DNA of 14,444 bases, from assembly GCA_023250175.1 (NCBI GenBank), contig JAHFBD010000029.1, positions 1 to 14,444 of the forward strand, in the 5' to 3' direction. The notes under the pieces are model-generated. The model had not been told where the DNA came from, searched no databases, and was given only the letters and a program-made list of their open reading frames with translations. Numbering within the stretch: position 1 is the first letter of the stretch; each line of letters opens with the position of its first letter. Below, one piece after another: positions 13,698 through 14,444 of this stretch. This DNA comes from Candidatus Melainabacteria bacterium. Lineage in GTDB: Bacteria; Cyanobacteriota; Vampirovibrionia; 2-02-FULL-35-15. The translations under genes were made by a program, and so were the position numbers.

Positions 13698-14444
13698 ATG
13701 TTGATAAATCCTATAAATAGGTTCCTTGCAACTAAGTACAAAAACAGTACTCCTTATCAGCAGTGGAAAAACAAAGTAGGTTGGCCTGCTACAAATATAC
13801 TTGCAGACCTAATCTTAAATAATTCCCTACATAGACAATCATTAAGAATTCTAGAAATAGCATGTCATCAAGGGGGATTATTAGATTCTATTTATAAACC
13901 CCCTCAACTAAAAAATAAAATCCACACTTACCTTGGGATTGATATTTCAGAAGATGCACTTAAAAAAGCAAGAAAAAAATATCCACAACATACTTTTATA
14001 CACCTAGATGCATTAAATGAAGATAGCTATAAAGGTAACTCAATCTCCTCTAATAACACTCTAATAGTGTGTTCAGGTTTTTTTGATTACTTAAGTCCAG
14101 GAGAAATAAAGCAGTTATTGAACAATCTTAAAACTAAACTTTCTAAAAAAGATAATGCACGAATGTATGTTAATTATGCTACAGACAATCCTATTTATAG
14201 GATTCCATTGAGCAATGCTTTTAGTATTACTCGCTCTTTCTATGCAAAATACGATCAATATTATGGAAACAAGCTTATTGAAGAAGATGGTATAAAGTGC
14301 ATTATTAATACAGAAGGCTATCCTAATAAATTTTATAGATACGATCCCAACGAATTCTCTAAAATATTAGATGTTGTTGACCTTGAAGTAGTCTTAAATA
14401 ATTCACAAAGTAATCTTCCTATAGTTTATGATAGCGATTTTCCT
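13698..14444 (+). CDS. SAM-dependent methyltransferase, partial (N-terminal 249 codons)
   Basis: The frame is open from the ATG at 13698 to the window end, so the C-terminus is missing. It has class I methyltransferase motifs: RILEIACHQGG (the E-x-G-C-G-x-G-like motif I, with Ala-Cys-His in place of Gly-Cys-Gly), YLGIDISEDALKKARKKYP (acidic end of the second strand, binding the SAM ribose), TFIHLDALN (motif with Asp near adenine) and LIVCSGFFDYLSPGEIKQLLNNL. The substrate cannot be read from this. An upstream segment with KNKVGWPATNILADLIL could form the N-terminal cap helix. It is divergent from the GNAT-like gene across 471 nt holding the structured elements. Confidence 0.8.
   Translation, partial: MLINPINRFLATKYKNSTPYQQWKNKVGWPATNILADLILNNSLHRQSLRILEIACHQGGLLDSIYKPPQLKNKIHTYLGIDISEDALKKARKKYPQHTFIHLDALNEDSYKGNSISSNNTLIVCSGFFDYLSPGEIKQLLNNLKTKLSKKDNARMYVNYATDNPIYRIPLSNAFSITRSFYAKYDQYYGNKLIEEDGIKCIINTEGYPNKFYRYDPNEFSKILDVVDLEVVLNNSQSNLPIVYDSDFP

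Overview
The window is AT-rich bacterial chromosomal DNA, densely coding and without introns. It holds ten complete protein genes, two genes cut by the window edges, and one structured non-coding region. I recognise no tRNA, rRNA, CRISPR array, transposase or phage gene. Low G+C, frequent lack of Shine-Dalgarno sites and short basic N-termini such as MRISSV or MRINFY recall uncultured deep-branching lineages of the Melainabacteria/Margulisbacteria kind. That placement is an impression only; no marker gene is present to settle it.

Left part (1-5727): unrelated or unrecognised genes, several in divergent or convergent pairs. They are a cut minus-strand ORF (1-102), an unknown 293-aa protein (227-1108), a glycoamylase-like domain protein of the cyclic beta-1,2-glucan enzyme type (1156-2466), a minus-strand transglutaminase-like cysteine protein (2475-3491), a protein resembling the ATP-grasp domain of PEP synthase/pyruvate phosphate dikinase (3631-4854) and a minus-strand lipoprotein (4867-5727). 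Two starts (227, 3631) have a -10 box ending 7 bases before the ATG and no Shine-Dalgarno site, as expected for leaderless mRNA. A 13-bp perfect inverted repeat lies between the divergent genes at 3491 and 3631.

Middle (5902-12565): one tight plus-strand operon of six genes. It begins with a strong Shine-Dalgarno site and two unknown genes (134 aa, then a HEAT-repeat-like protein of about 283 aa). It continues with the whole histidine-to-glutamate pathway: hutH (histidine ammonia-lyase), a hutG-like formimidoylglutamase, hutU (urocanase) and hutI (imidazolonepropionase). Gaps are about 2 nt or genes overlap, except at hutU-hutI. There, a 14-nt triplication appears to have destroyed an ancestral TAATG stop/start overlap. 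No hut regulator or histidine transporter is in the window. An inverted repeat at 5799-5832 is a candidate operator for the operon and the divergent lipoprotein gene.

Right part (12582-14444): a minus-strand GNAT-like acetyltransferase gene, a 471-nt intergenic region, and the first 249 codons of a plus-strand SAM-dependent methyltransferase. The intergenic region carries two tandem copies of a structured element (13236-13397 and 13483-13608). Both copies share end sequences and a 12-bp hairpin with the same bulge and loop size. Six of the twelve pairs differ by compensatory changes. The copy next to the GNAT gene sits between a plausible sigma-70 promoter and the start codon, so it would form most of that mRNA's leader. 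This is the most interesting object in the window.
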